From Isoetes taiwanensis (lineage: Eukaryota > Streptophyta > Lycopodiopsida > Isoetales > Isoetaceae): a stretch of DNA of 64,000 nt. The notes beneath the pieces are model-generated. The model did no database searches. It saw only the letters and a list, made by a program, of their open reading frames with translations, and was not told the origin of the DNA. Shown piece by piece: positions 55,040 to 64,000 of the stretch. Each line of letters starts with the position of its first letter. The stretch's first letter is position 1. The DNA lies in contig JAJEKV010000124.1 of the NCBI GenBank assembly GCA_021234155.1, positions 562,001 to 626,000 of the forward strand, read 5' to 3'. The position numbers were made by a program, and so were the translations under genes.

Positions 55040-56478
55040 GTGTCTCAAAGAGATCTTACCTTTACTGACAATGCATGTGTCCTTATTCTGCATAATCTCA
55101 ATTCCATTCTCAAGTTTCTATTCTCAATCCTTGTTTCCTTGGCAAGGTTGTGCAGCTCGAACTTTGTTAAATAGTCAACTCTCAAATGGAATTTAGTGTT
55201 CGTCAAGCCTCACTCTACTTTCTTCTGACTTTGTCTATAAACTCACATATGAAAGTCTCTTTCCTTTGGGACAGCAGTGCAGAAAGAACATTGAAAACAT
55301 AGCTCTTGCGCTCACTCTAGCACATTTGACATGCCTAAATGTTCCTTGGATCATAACTATCTTGCCATCTATTACGAACTCTTCATGCAAATCTGACTCA
55401 CAATAGCAATTTAGCCCTGCCTTAGACTCTCTAAGAATGGCCTCAAATCCCTTGTCTTAGATGCATATCTATATGTTAGTTGCCAAAAACCCCAACATAG
55501 ATATGCCAGATGCAAATTTCCTCTATATTATTTTTCCAAACATTTTAATGAGAACAAGAACCAAATACAATGAACTACTACATAACAGTCTAATGACAAA
55601 CAAACAATTAATGGTACATGTACCCTTTATATACTTGAATTCTCGCTTGAATGTCTTGTCTCAGCCTCCTTAGAGTGGTCTGCAGCATAGCAAACAACCC
55701 ATAAACCCTTCTACTTCAATAGAAAGGTGAAAAATATACAAAACAAAATATGCCATGAACTAATGCGCTGAAATTCAGCAACTTGATAGGGAATGTCAGC
55801 TTATAAGGCACTTCAAAATAGTGAATTCAATTAAGAAAATAGCATTTTGAAATTGAGTAATACCTCGATAGAAGAATGATAGCATGCTGTTTTATAAAGG
55901 ATCCACAATATCCTTTTGAGGCCTTCCATGGTTGTTTTGTTCGTGCACTTTGCCCTCCTAGTTCCTTTCTTTGGCACTTGATTTTTGAACATGTCCACTT
56001 ATATGCTCATGTTTTCAACCACGTCTCCTCTTGACGGAAAGAGGAGTAGAGACCTCAGACAGAGTGTGTGGAAAATACAATGTCCTCTTTCTTTGCATAG
56101 CTTCCAAGGGTATCGTTATACAACTCAAACACGACACCAGTTTGCTCAACAAAAAAGGACCACCTTTTAAAGCCATTCACTTTTCAATTGCTGCCCTATT
56201 TTCAGCCATAATATCACTTGCCAATATATCCTTTGAGACACTTTCCTCGCTGTCAACAAGACTGTGAGTTTCTTTCCAAGTTCAGTTTGTGCTCCTTTGA
56301 TTCTATGTGGCGTGCAGTAAAGTTGTACATCGTGTCATCTCCTCCTCTTCCATATCTCATTTGGCATTCAAGGCATCAAATGCTAAGCACTCCAACTCCA
56401 TTGCATCCAAAGACATGAGCTTAAATCGATCTTCCTTACTCTGATTATTTTCTAAAAGTGTGAATCCACCTACATGTA
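55040..56478. other. Stretch without a recognisable gene
   Basis: AT-rich, with short frames on both strands. It may contain further minus-strand exons of the neighbouring remnants, but I cannot join any. Confidence 0.3.
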
Positions 56479-56751
56479 TCAGCCCTTGATGCAGGAGTAC
56501 AATCTACCTTCAAACTCGACACTCAAACTTGCCTTTCCTTGGTTGGCTGGGATCTGATCTGCAACCTCAATGGCAGCCACATATACTTCTTCTTCCAGCT
56601 CATTAATCACGAGGCGTTTTCTCTTCAAGGGCTGTAAATCTTCTTGAGTTTCAGTTACACGAATAACAAACACCTCCTCATCTGTAACTTTGTACCTTTC
56701 CTCTTGCCTTTTTGAAAAGGAAGCTTTCTTAACCCAAGAACACAAACTCAT
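56479..56751 (-). pseudogene. Unrecognised 90-codon minus-strand frame
   Basis: Charged, coding-like frame (FSKRQEERYKVTDEEVFVIR, LKRKRLVINELEEEVYVAAI) ending in a stop. The possible nuclear-signal KRKR is the only motif. It may belong with the remnant at 54,534-55,038. No family is recognised. Confidence 0.3.
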
Positions 56752-58460
56752 GTCCCTCTAAGCCATTGAGCTCATCCAATTCTATAGCTTTTCTTACATC
56801 GGCATACATTGCATTTTGCTTCACTTTGATAAAACCAATCTCGGAGCACTTCTAAGTCCCGTCAATTGTACATATAATAATATTTGTTTCGAATGCCATT
56901 TACTACAAATATCAAGTGTTAGAAATTAATATCAAGTGTTGCTAAACATGATTGTAACTTTCATTTTCCACAGATCATAAAAGAAAGAACCACACTCTGC
57001 TTACCACTTAATACAAACTCAAAATTAGCACATGCATATATCCTATAATAAAATAACACGAAATAATATCAAAGAAAGTAGACCAACCCTTAAGTCCTAG
57101 TCTCAACGTCCAAGCGAGCTCGCAAAAACAAAGGTTATTGAGAAAAAGTATGTCGTTAATGGATCTGTAAGAGTGCTTGCATCTGCAAGAATGCTTAGTA
57201 ACATAATTTACTCTAATATAATTTTCACCATCTAATAATTATCACAACCTTCAACATCTTAGTAAAAAATGTCATTATTAGTAACTATAAATCATTTTTG
57301 GAGAATACCAGAGATTGAAAGTTGCTTGCCTTCAGTCTTTTAATACAAATAATAGAAGGACCCTTTTTTTATTTCTGCCTCTTTATTTTGAATATTGGTT
57401 GTTACCATCCTTAGATTGAAAGGATCAAGATGTTAGTGAGGGATTTGGCAGCTGCAGAGTTGGAGGTAATAGAATTGAAAGTTGAAGCTGAGGATTTACG
57501 GTTTCCTAAAGATAATGCTCCATTCTTTTGTTCTTGCTGTTAATTAATTTCTGAAACTTTTTTCATGATTTAGGTATCTATTCCTTGCAGCTTCTACACC
57601 AAGATTCTCCAGCAGAATCGACAACTACGAGCAGTGTATGGATAGATCATGACATCATGAATGTAAACATTTGGCCCCTGAATTGTAATGTGTATTTTTG
57701 CTTTGTTTTGATTAATCTAAGGTCTAAAGAGATGGTTTTCTTTAGGAGGAAGCAAAAGCGGTAATGGTGAGTACATCGTGGTAACAGCTTATGGTGGTCT
57801 AAGTCAAATGCACAGTGGTAAGTATACTATCTCAGTCAATATCAAAGGGTGTCTGATTGAATTCTAAGCAACCTTGTATGATCCATTCTCTTTCTCTTTT
57901 TTCTCTAGATCTATGATGCTAGATAACACTTCCTTTTGGGCATATACAATCGTTGGTCTGTCAAACATGTTTGCTAAAGTAGACCAAATGTAAGAATATA
58001 TTTGATGTGCCACATTTTATCCAAACCTTGAAAAAAGTTATTAACATCAGTCCACGCCTCATCACTGTTCCAAAATGGTGCCCTTCAAGAATGCTCTCAT
58101 ATCTTCGATCAAGGTACTCAACTCATGCTTATGTTCAACACAGACTGTATATTTCTAATTTAAATTATTATTTAATCGTGTGTTACCTTCAGATGGATTA
58201 TTATAGGAATTAAGTGACAGCTCTACGCAAAGCGCACAATTTGCTGCATCTAACACATATAGATTCAAAAACTAGCAACAATGAAACTCTTGAGCCAATT
58301 CAGAAGCTGTGATTCAGAGCTAACTACAAGGCTTTAAATCTGTTGTTTGATTGTACGTCAACTTGATAAATCAGTTGCAACTTTGTAAATCCAATGACAA
58401 CTTCAAATGTTGTTACTCCAAGATTGTTCTAACAAATTTGATGATGACTATTACAAAAAA
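56752..58460 (+). other. AT-rich stretch with possible small exons
   Basis: A coiled-coil-like exon candidate at 57,418-57,467 (IERIKMLVRDLAAAELE) is bounded by AG and GT, and two short candidates follow near 57,592 and 57,748 (EEAKAVM then GTGAG). They may be remnants of one gene. I cannot name it. Confidence 0.25.
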
Positions 58461-58465
58461 ATCCC

Positions 58466-58670
58466 TTTTTTTTTTTTTTTTTTTTTTTTGTGCATTTGTA
58501 AGTCGTCGCAGCTCATTGCAGCCTTCAATGGGCTGATACCCTATGGGTGCCACCTCAGCCCCTTGTCTGAAAGCAAGAGTTTGCAGCAGGGAAGGGTTGC
58601 AGTATATAAGTAACAAGTACCGCTCATGAGCTAAGCCTTGTGACTGCAACTATGATCTAAGGCTAAAATC
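58466..58670 (-). mobile_element. Poly(A)-tailed retroposon, SINE-like
   Basis: On the minus strand a ~190-base sequence ends in a run of over 20 A (the T-run at 58,466-58,488). It begins with TTAGCTCATGAGCGG, a possible pol III A box, but I see no good B box. SINE is the likeliest class; target duplications were not found. Confidence 0.4.
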
Positions 58671-58935
58671 AATCTAAAATAGAAGAAGACGAGTGAAGCA
58701 AATGGAAAAATAGATTGATGGATTGGTTTAGGTGCTGCAGCACATATATTGATGTGGAGAGCGAGTAGCACATGAACATGCTTAAAGTCACTAACATCCT
58801 AGCTACAAGCATACATGAGATCATGTCACCAACAAATAGATCAAGAGATATGTTTTGTACCCGATTTAGAGGTTTGCAACCAAGCTCTTGGATTGTGTTG
58901 CAAAGCAGGGCAAGATATATTCTGCAGTTGGCTTT

Positions 58936-59121
58936 TTAGCTGACTCTGGAGATGAGCTGACGCAGAATCATTTTTACTTCTTGAAATTGCGGTATGGTCT
59001 CGATTTTGCAACTCCATTCCTTACTCACGGCTTTGAATCGTATTAGGTCATAATATGAAGCAAACTGTAGTATTGAAAGGTGTAGGTCTGTGGGCAGTTT
59101 CCCCCAAATTGACGGATCCAT
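58936..59121 (-). pseudogene. F-box gene fragment (minus strand)
   Basis: 61 codons starting MDPSIWGKLPTDLHLSILQF and containing LIRFKAVSKEW: a plant F-box that would bind SKP1 in an SCF ubiquitin ligase. It matches residues 1-40 of the F-box sequence at 60,655 (MDPSIWRQLPRELHLSILQF) in inverted orientation. The substrate-binding part is missing after the F-box, so it is a truncated paralogue. Confidence 0.75.
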
Positions 59122-59124
59122 TGT

Positions 59125-60594
59125 CGCTGAAACTATGAAGCTTTTTCATAAAAGGTAAAAGGTTCGTGTTCCAAAAATAAAGGGTGTGTTTTTAGTCTAA
59201 AAGTTACATACAGGGCAAGTACGGTATCCATTTTAAGCGCAGAATAATAAGGGCGTATGAATCTCGGGCTATGCATGCCACGTAAAGAACAATTAGGTGC
59301 TGTTCTGCCCCCTCGTCCAACCCTATGCCGCCACGTGGCCATTTTTAGCACATTTTCATTTCCACAAAGTACACTGACAAAATGTTCAATTTTTTTGTGG
59401 CAATTCTCTGCTCCAGCCAATAGATTGTTGACACGTGGCGCAGAACAGCCCTAACTCTCCTCCACGTTATAGGAAAGCTCCTGCTGTGGAAACAGGGCGA
59501 CCCGCGGCCATAACCTATATTGCAAGCCTGCAATGCCAAAGTTATAAGATGTTAAAGTTTGCGGGGTGTTGGGTACCAACCAGCCATTACAAGAAGTCCA
59601 ACTTAGAAGCCAGAAAGCTCTGCCGCGCTAATGTCGGGAAGGATAGAACATAGCTGCTTCAAGAACATCATCAAGAGTGCTACCTATTTAATCCTGGGGT
59701 GAAAGTCACATACTTTAGTTTTATAATTCTAAATGTTTTCACTTGCATTACAGCAATTGCTTTGTCCTTTCCTAGCCTCAGATCCTAAAAACCACTTGCC
59801 AAGCTTAAACATTTTTCATAAGAAAACTTGAAGAGCCATAGTATAAAATCCAGTCTTCTCAACTCAAGAAGAATGTCATACTGAAGCATACAAAACATAA
59901 TTGTCTCTTAAACAAAACCTGCAGCTTGTGGATGGAGCTCCATGTTCCTCCTGGCTAAATTGGCAATGTGCTCATCTTCATACAGGCGTTTCCACATAGC
60001 GATGGGCAAAATATGAAACCGTGCACCGTGAAGATATGGAGCTATTTTTGGACTAGGAAATTTATACAAATAAAGTCATGGCCTCCATAATGTACGTATC
60101 TAGAACAAAAGCAACAGTTTTCAATGTGCTCTACTTTCCAGAAATGCAAATTGTATTCGAAGTGTAGTTTATGCTGGATTAATGGGGCTTTAGCTCCGTG
60201 ATACGATGAAAACTGAAATCTCTGGGAGTGTACTTTATGCTGGACTAATGGAAGTTTAGTTCCCTGCTACCGTGAAAACAAATCAACATTCAGACTGTGA
60301 AAGAACCAAACAACCACTGAAGCTTTTCTCAATTCCAAATTGCATACTTGAAGCTGTGGATCTGAAAGGGGCAATTATCTACTGTTCTAAGGTAAAAATG
60401 TTGCAGCTCTACTTAAGAATAAGAGTAGAATAGAACAGAATAACCCTGTTATGAGAAAGGTACGGAAGAGGTACCTTTTCAGATGACTAAATAATGCACG
60501 AAGTAACTTCGAAAGTCAATGGGAGACCTGCAACACTTCGGTTCGATAGAGGGCCGAAAACGCGCTGAGAACAGGGCTGGGATCCTGTGTTGCA
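59125..60594. other. Region between the two F-box sequences
   Basis: Short frames on both strands at 59,133-59,653 with no recognisable domain. A pair of related segments at 60,175-60,265 (CTCCGTGATACGATGAAAAC / CCCTGCTACCGTGAAAAC with shared GTGTA-TTTATGCTGGA-TAATGG) is a local direct duplication. No gene is supported. Confidence 0.4.
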
Positions 60595-60654
60595 ATGAAC
60601 AATTTTACCAAAATCTCTTATGGCGCTATTCATTCTCGTGGCAACGTCAGTGCC

Positions 60655-61727
60655 ATGGATCCGTCAATTTGGAGGCAACTACCCAGAGAGCTACACCTTT
60701 CAATACTACAATTTTCTTCATCTTCTGACCTAATTCGCTTCAAAGGCGTGAGTAAAGAATGGAGGAGCGCGATTAAGGGCATAGTGCTAGCTAGAAGCAT
60801 GGATGTATTAGCTAGAAGCATGGACCCATGGATCATTAGGGCACCGCCCAATTCCGTTTTGTCGATTTACAATACAGGCAAAAGAGAATCAGGCATGTGG
60901 CAACCATTTCCCTATTCTCGCCGCTTATCAAATCTTCTTTTCACAGGGATAAGCGCAGGAGGCTTGATGTGTTTCGTCGGCCCAAAGGATTTGTTTGTGT
61001 ACAATCCCTCCACCATGGATTTGCTCAAGCTGCCACCATCGCCGCACTATAACAAGGTAAACTGCCATGGGAATGCAGCTCCGGCAGGAATTTGCTTTGA
61101 TAAACACTTCAACTGCGCATGTTCGCACTTTGTGGGGATGGAAGTTCTGGATTCAGGATTATATCGCGTGTTCCTGGTGCACAAAGGAGGCGAGAAGGAT
61201 CAGTTTCAGTTCAGAAACAGGGAAGTGGAACCCTAACCCTAACTACATACCTTTGCTAGAACGCGATAGTTGCTTCATGGGTAATGCATATGGAAAAACT
61301 GCCATAATCAATTCCACTTTCTACTTTGTTATTACAAGTAATTCAGGCTACACTCTCAAAGTCTTTCCACTTTGCACATGAAAAGGTTCACACCCTAGTA
61401 AGCTGGAACCAAGTGTCAAACTGCAACTTTTACCTTGTGGCCTCTGGAGGGAAATTGATGCAAGTTCGGAGTCATGAGGTATTTCATTCGTCTCATTTAT
61501 TCCTTGATATCCTTGTATTCAACCAAAAAAATATTAAATGGGATCATCTCAGCACCCTGCCCCATCAATTGATAGAAGGCCTTGTGGGGGAACATTGCTG
61601 TCATCGTGCAACTTTGTCTCTTTCAGCAAGTGAGACCCAGATTCTTATTTCTAATTCGCTTAAGAGCGTTGTTTACGACATATTACTAGACAATTGGTTT
61701 AGCATTGATGCAACATGTGTAATTTGA
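60655..61727 (+). pseudogene. F-box protein gene (F-box/kelch-like), frameshifted
   Basis: The F-box lies at residues 1-45 from ATG 60,655 (MDPSIWRQLPRELHLSILQF... LIRFKGVSKEWR). It is followed by the associated region typical of plant F-box/kelch proteins: GGLMCFVGPKDLFVYNPSTM, DLLKLPPSP, then ISFSSETGKWNP, FYLVASGGKLMQV and WDHLSTLPHQ. The reading moves to another frame near 61,190 and again near 61,360, then ends at 61,727. I chose 60,655 because the inverted paralogue also starts there, though the frame is open to an ATG at 60,595. It would act as substrate adaptor in SCF ligases if intact. Two shifts in otherwise good coding sequence suggest a recent pseudogene. Confidence 0.8.
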
Positions 61728-62199
61728 AGCTATTATAATTATGTGTCCCTATTAATGTAGATTATTCTGGAATAGTGTTGCGTATTACGAAAGGTCCTAC
61801 CCCTTGAGCATTTATTATGTTTTCTTAATATCTTTCTCTTCAACATCCACTCCTCAATCTTGGAGCTATGGTTCAAAAATAGGGGGGTTTGGCCGCAAAA
61901 AATCCAGCCATCCTTAAAAATTCTGATGTGATAAAAACAATTCCAGCGATTTTATGACTATTTTTGCAAAAACTTTTTTTTTTTGTTTAATAATCCTTAT
62001 TGCTTGGCAACGTGAATATCTAACAAAGATACGTTTAATGTCTTTGTCCTTCACGTTTTGATGAGCACATGAGTAGGAAGTAATTGATTCCGGTCTTTGA
62101 GCTCCATTACAATTTTGAAAGTAGCTCAATCCCTCAATCCCTAAAACAATTGAATTGGTCGTTATAAAAAAAAATATATAGATTCAAGATAAAAAATAA

Positions 62200-62300
62200 T
62201 CACATTAGCTCACTGGATACATTGGTTAAAGTAGTTTTATTAAGACATTGAGTTATTTTGGTAGAGGTTCGAGCCCCCGTATTTCATATTCCAAAATCTT
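62200..62300 (+). mobile_element. tRNA-derived SINE remnant
   Basis: A pol III A box TAGCTCACTGG at 62,206-62,216 and B box GGTTCGAGCCC at 62,266-62,276 are spaced as in a tRNA-like promoter, but no cloverleaf can be folded. A second B-box-like GGTTCGATATTCC follows at 62,318. The 3' end is not defined. Confidence 0.55.
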
Positions 62301-64000
62301 AGGTAAAGCCATATAGAGGTTCGATATTCCCTCAAAACCTTAGGCGAAATCGTATTTCATATTTCAAAATCATAGGCGCCTCCAATTGTAAATGACTATA
62401 AGCAAAATGAGAGGTGCCCAGAGGCCCCAACATACGATCTGGATCATAGGATCGACGAATCCGACGACTGTGGTAGTCCATGGTGCACCTCTTTTAGAAT
62501 ATGTAGCAAAATAACTTAAATATACCCAGCTTTCACAGTTTTAAATTTGATAGGCCTATAGGCCTTTGTTTTTCTCTTTTTGAGTGCAACCAAAGGTTAA
62601 GATTCCTATTAACATTTCTTATGATAAACAAAATATGTAGAAACACAAAATGGGTACTATTTTCTATGCCACGAGAATAAACAACTCACATGTTTTCTGT
62701 TTTCACTCTTAATGTAGTTCCTATATTCTATGTTTTATACTTATGTGGTGTAGATCCATTCTGGACCCAAGATCTTTGTGGTCCATGTGACCAAACCAGG
62801 AAAGCGCCAAACAAGTCTCTATGTTGTTGCTGAAGCTTGCTTATCCTTTTTAAGACACTTTTAGCCGGAATCTTTCCCAAGCAAGCCCAAACAGTTGGAT
62901 GCAGGAAGAGTCCTATGAGTTTAAGGTCTTTGTTATTCTAAGGTATTACATTACCAAAAGCATTAGCTTCACTTCTTTCCTATATGGCTGCAATGTTGTG
63001 ATTATTTATAAGTATTGAACCCGACTACATTTTATCTACATTTTACCTATGGCTTACTCAGATTCGTATTCTGACTTTTGCTTTGAATCCAGAATATTTA
63101 GCCAACATATGATTCAGATTTTGAGCTATTATTTGTTTGGACAGTCATCCTTCTATTTCAAGATGTTCATTTCCTTCTTCAACACTGAAGCTTCTGTAGC
63201 ATTTATCTGTTGACACATCTTGGCATCTCTAGTGGTACCACATATATATCATATGATGATCATTATCAACAGCATTGCCATCAGAAACTTACAAGTACTA
63301 ATGCTGCTACACTGACATTCAAGATACTTATTGCTTTTGGTCAATGTCTTTATGTCTTTTTTATAATCGGGAGTGTAGTTATTGCCATGATGCAAAAACC
63401 AATCGATGGCAGCATTTGGGTTGCACTTTCCAGAGGCAAATAGTTTATGTTGTTTTTAGAATCCAATAGCATTTGACATTAGGTTGGCATTGACATGTGG
63501 ATTTTATTATCCCACCACAAGACTTTCTGCGATTTAGTAGATCTGGCATCACATTCTTAGTATGAAAAGAGGAGGATTCGAGCTCAACAGATGAGGGGAT
63601 TTCCGTTTTCCATGTCTTCCAGTTATCACATCCAACGTCACTTTTTTGGTACTACTTAAAGTTGGCAACGACTATAATCTCTGATTATAACACGATAAGT
63701 TTGCATAGGAAGTTCAAGTTTTACCTATATGGGTAGTGGGTAGTTGTGGTCCTTTTAAATGGAGACTGTACTGTTTATTATTTGTATAGGCTCCAGAGTT
63801 GACATCCTTTTTTTTTATTTGTAATGTATTGAGATGAGTTATTTTGCAATTTCTAGAGTTAAAGACCAGAGGAGTCTCTTAAATTCTAAGACTCAACTCT
63901 GTTTGAAAGAATTGATGACTCACATTGTAGTAAGCTATCTTCCTTTCCATTTGTTTGCTGGTATACTTTGAACATGCCTTACAAATTCTAATGATCTGTA
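62301..64000. other. AT-rich intergenic end of window
   Basis: No convincing ORF, RNA gene or element. The short frame at 63,210-63,443 has a hydrophobic stretch but no coding-like context. Confidence 0.5.

Noticed and set aside
62206-62276. A functional tRNA gene from the A and B box match
   Set aside because: No acceptor, anticodon or D-arm pairing can be drawn; a tRNA-derived SINE fits better.

Overview
This is nuclear DNA from a land plant, probably a seed plant with a large, repeat-rich genome (a gymnosperm would fit, but the window alone cannot prove it). Support comes from plant-type genes (trihelix factor, pectin-pathway UDP-glucuronate 4-epimerase, PPR and F-box genes, plant-style introns) and from large chromodomain-bearing Ty3/gypsy retrotransposons primed by initiator tRNA-Met.

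Layout. (1) 1-14,400 is a second, error-rich or decayed copy ('copy A') of 29,541-43,920 ('copy B'), in the same orientation. (2) 14,448-18,762 is a patchwork: an inverted LTR fragment, a piece resembling 34,270-34,435, then the integrase-chromodomain end and 3' LTR of a related chromovirus. (3) 19,371-27,433 holds a foldback repeat, an unrecognised multi-exon locus, a small five-exon RRP15-like gene, a frameshifted PPR pseudogene and a UDP-glucuronate 4-epimerase reading frame lacking its usual N-terminus. (4) 29,856-30,983 is an intact trihelix gene, convergent with an unrecognised minus-strand multi-exon gene (32,184-34,587). (5) 34,655-47,362 is a complete 12.7-kb chromovirus with 1.66-kb LTRs, tRNA-iMet primer site, polypurine tract and a perfect 5-bp target duplication (GGTGT), inserted antisense to that minus-strand gene. 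(6) 48,845-53,945 has two LINE fragments, one split by a 2,661-bp PIF/Harbinger-like element. (7) 54,500-64,000 has unrecognised minus-strand fragments, SINE-like retroposons and an inverted pair of related F-box sequences.

The most remarkable feature is inside the chromovirus. Between the primer-binding site and gag, at 37,231-37,752, lies an intact 173-codon ORF encoding a histone H3-like protein. It begins with the exact H3 tail start MARTKQTAR and ends in a full-length H3 histone fold. H3 position 9 is Asp rather than Lys, no K27/K36 region is recognisable, and K56 and K79 are replaced. The ORF looks like its own transcription unit (telobox, TATA box, poly(A) signal). It lies among four copies of a conserved hairpin-forming repeat, three upstream and one downstream. 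A second unrecognised accessory ORF (from 38,267) follows with the same hairpin-telobox-TATA layout. Copy A carries the same H3 locus. A retrotransposon that brings its own H3 variant, without the main silencing lysines, next to an integrase with a chromodomain would be a new kind of element-encoded chromatin factor. That function is inference.

A caution on sequence quality: gag-pol in copy B and nearly everything in copy A carry many small indels, often in homopolymers or near CAG/CTG. In all four hairpin repeats the two copies differ by the same swapped short word. This looks at least partly like consensus error in heavily methylated repeats, so frameshifts in the elements should not be read as certain biological decay.
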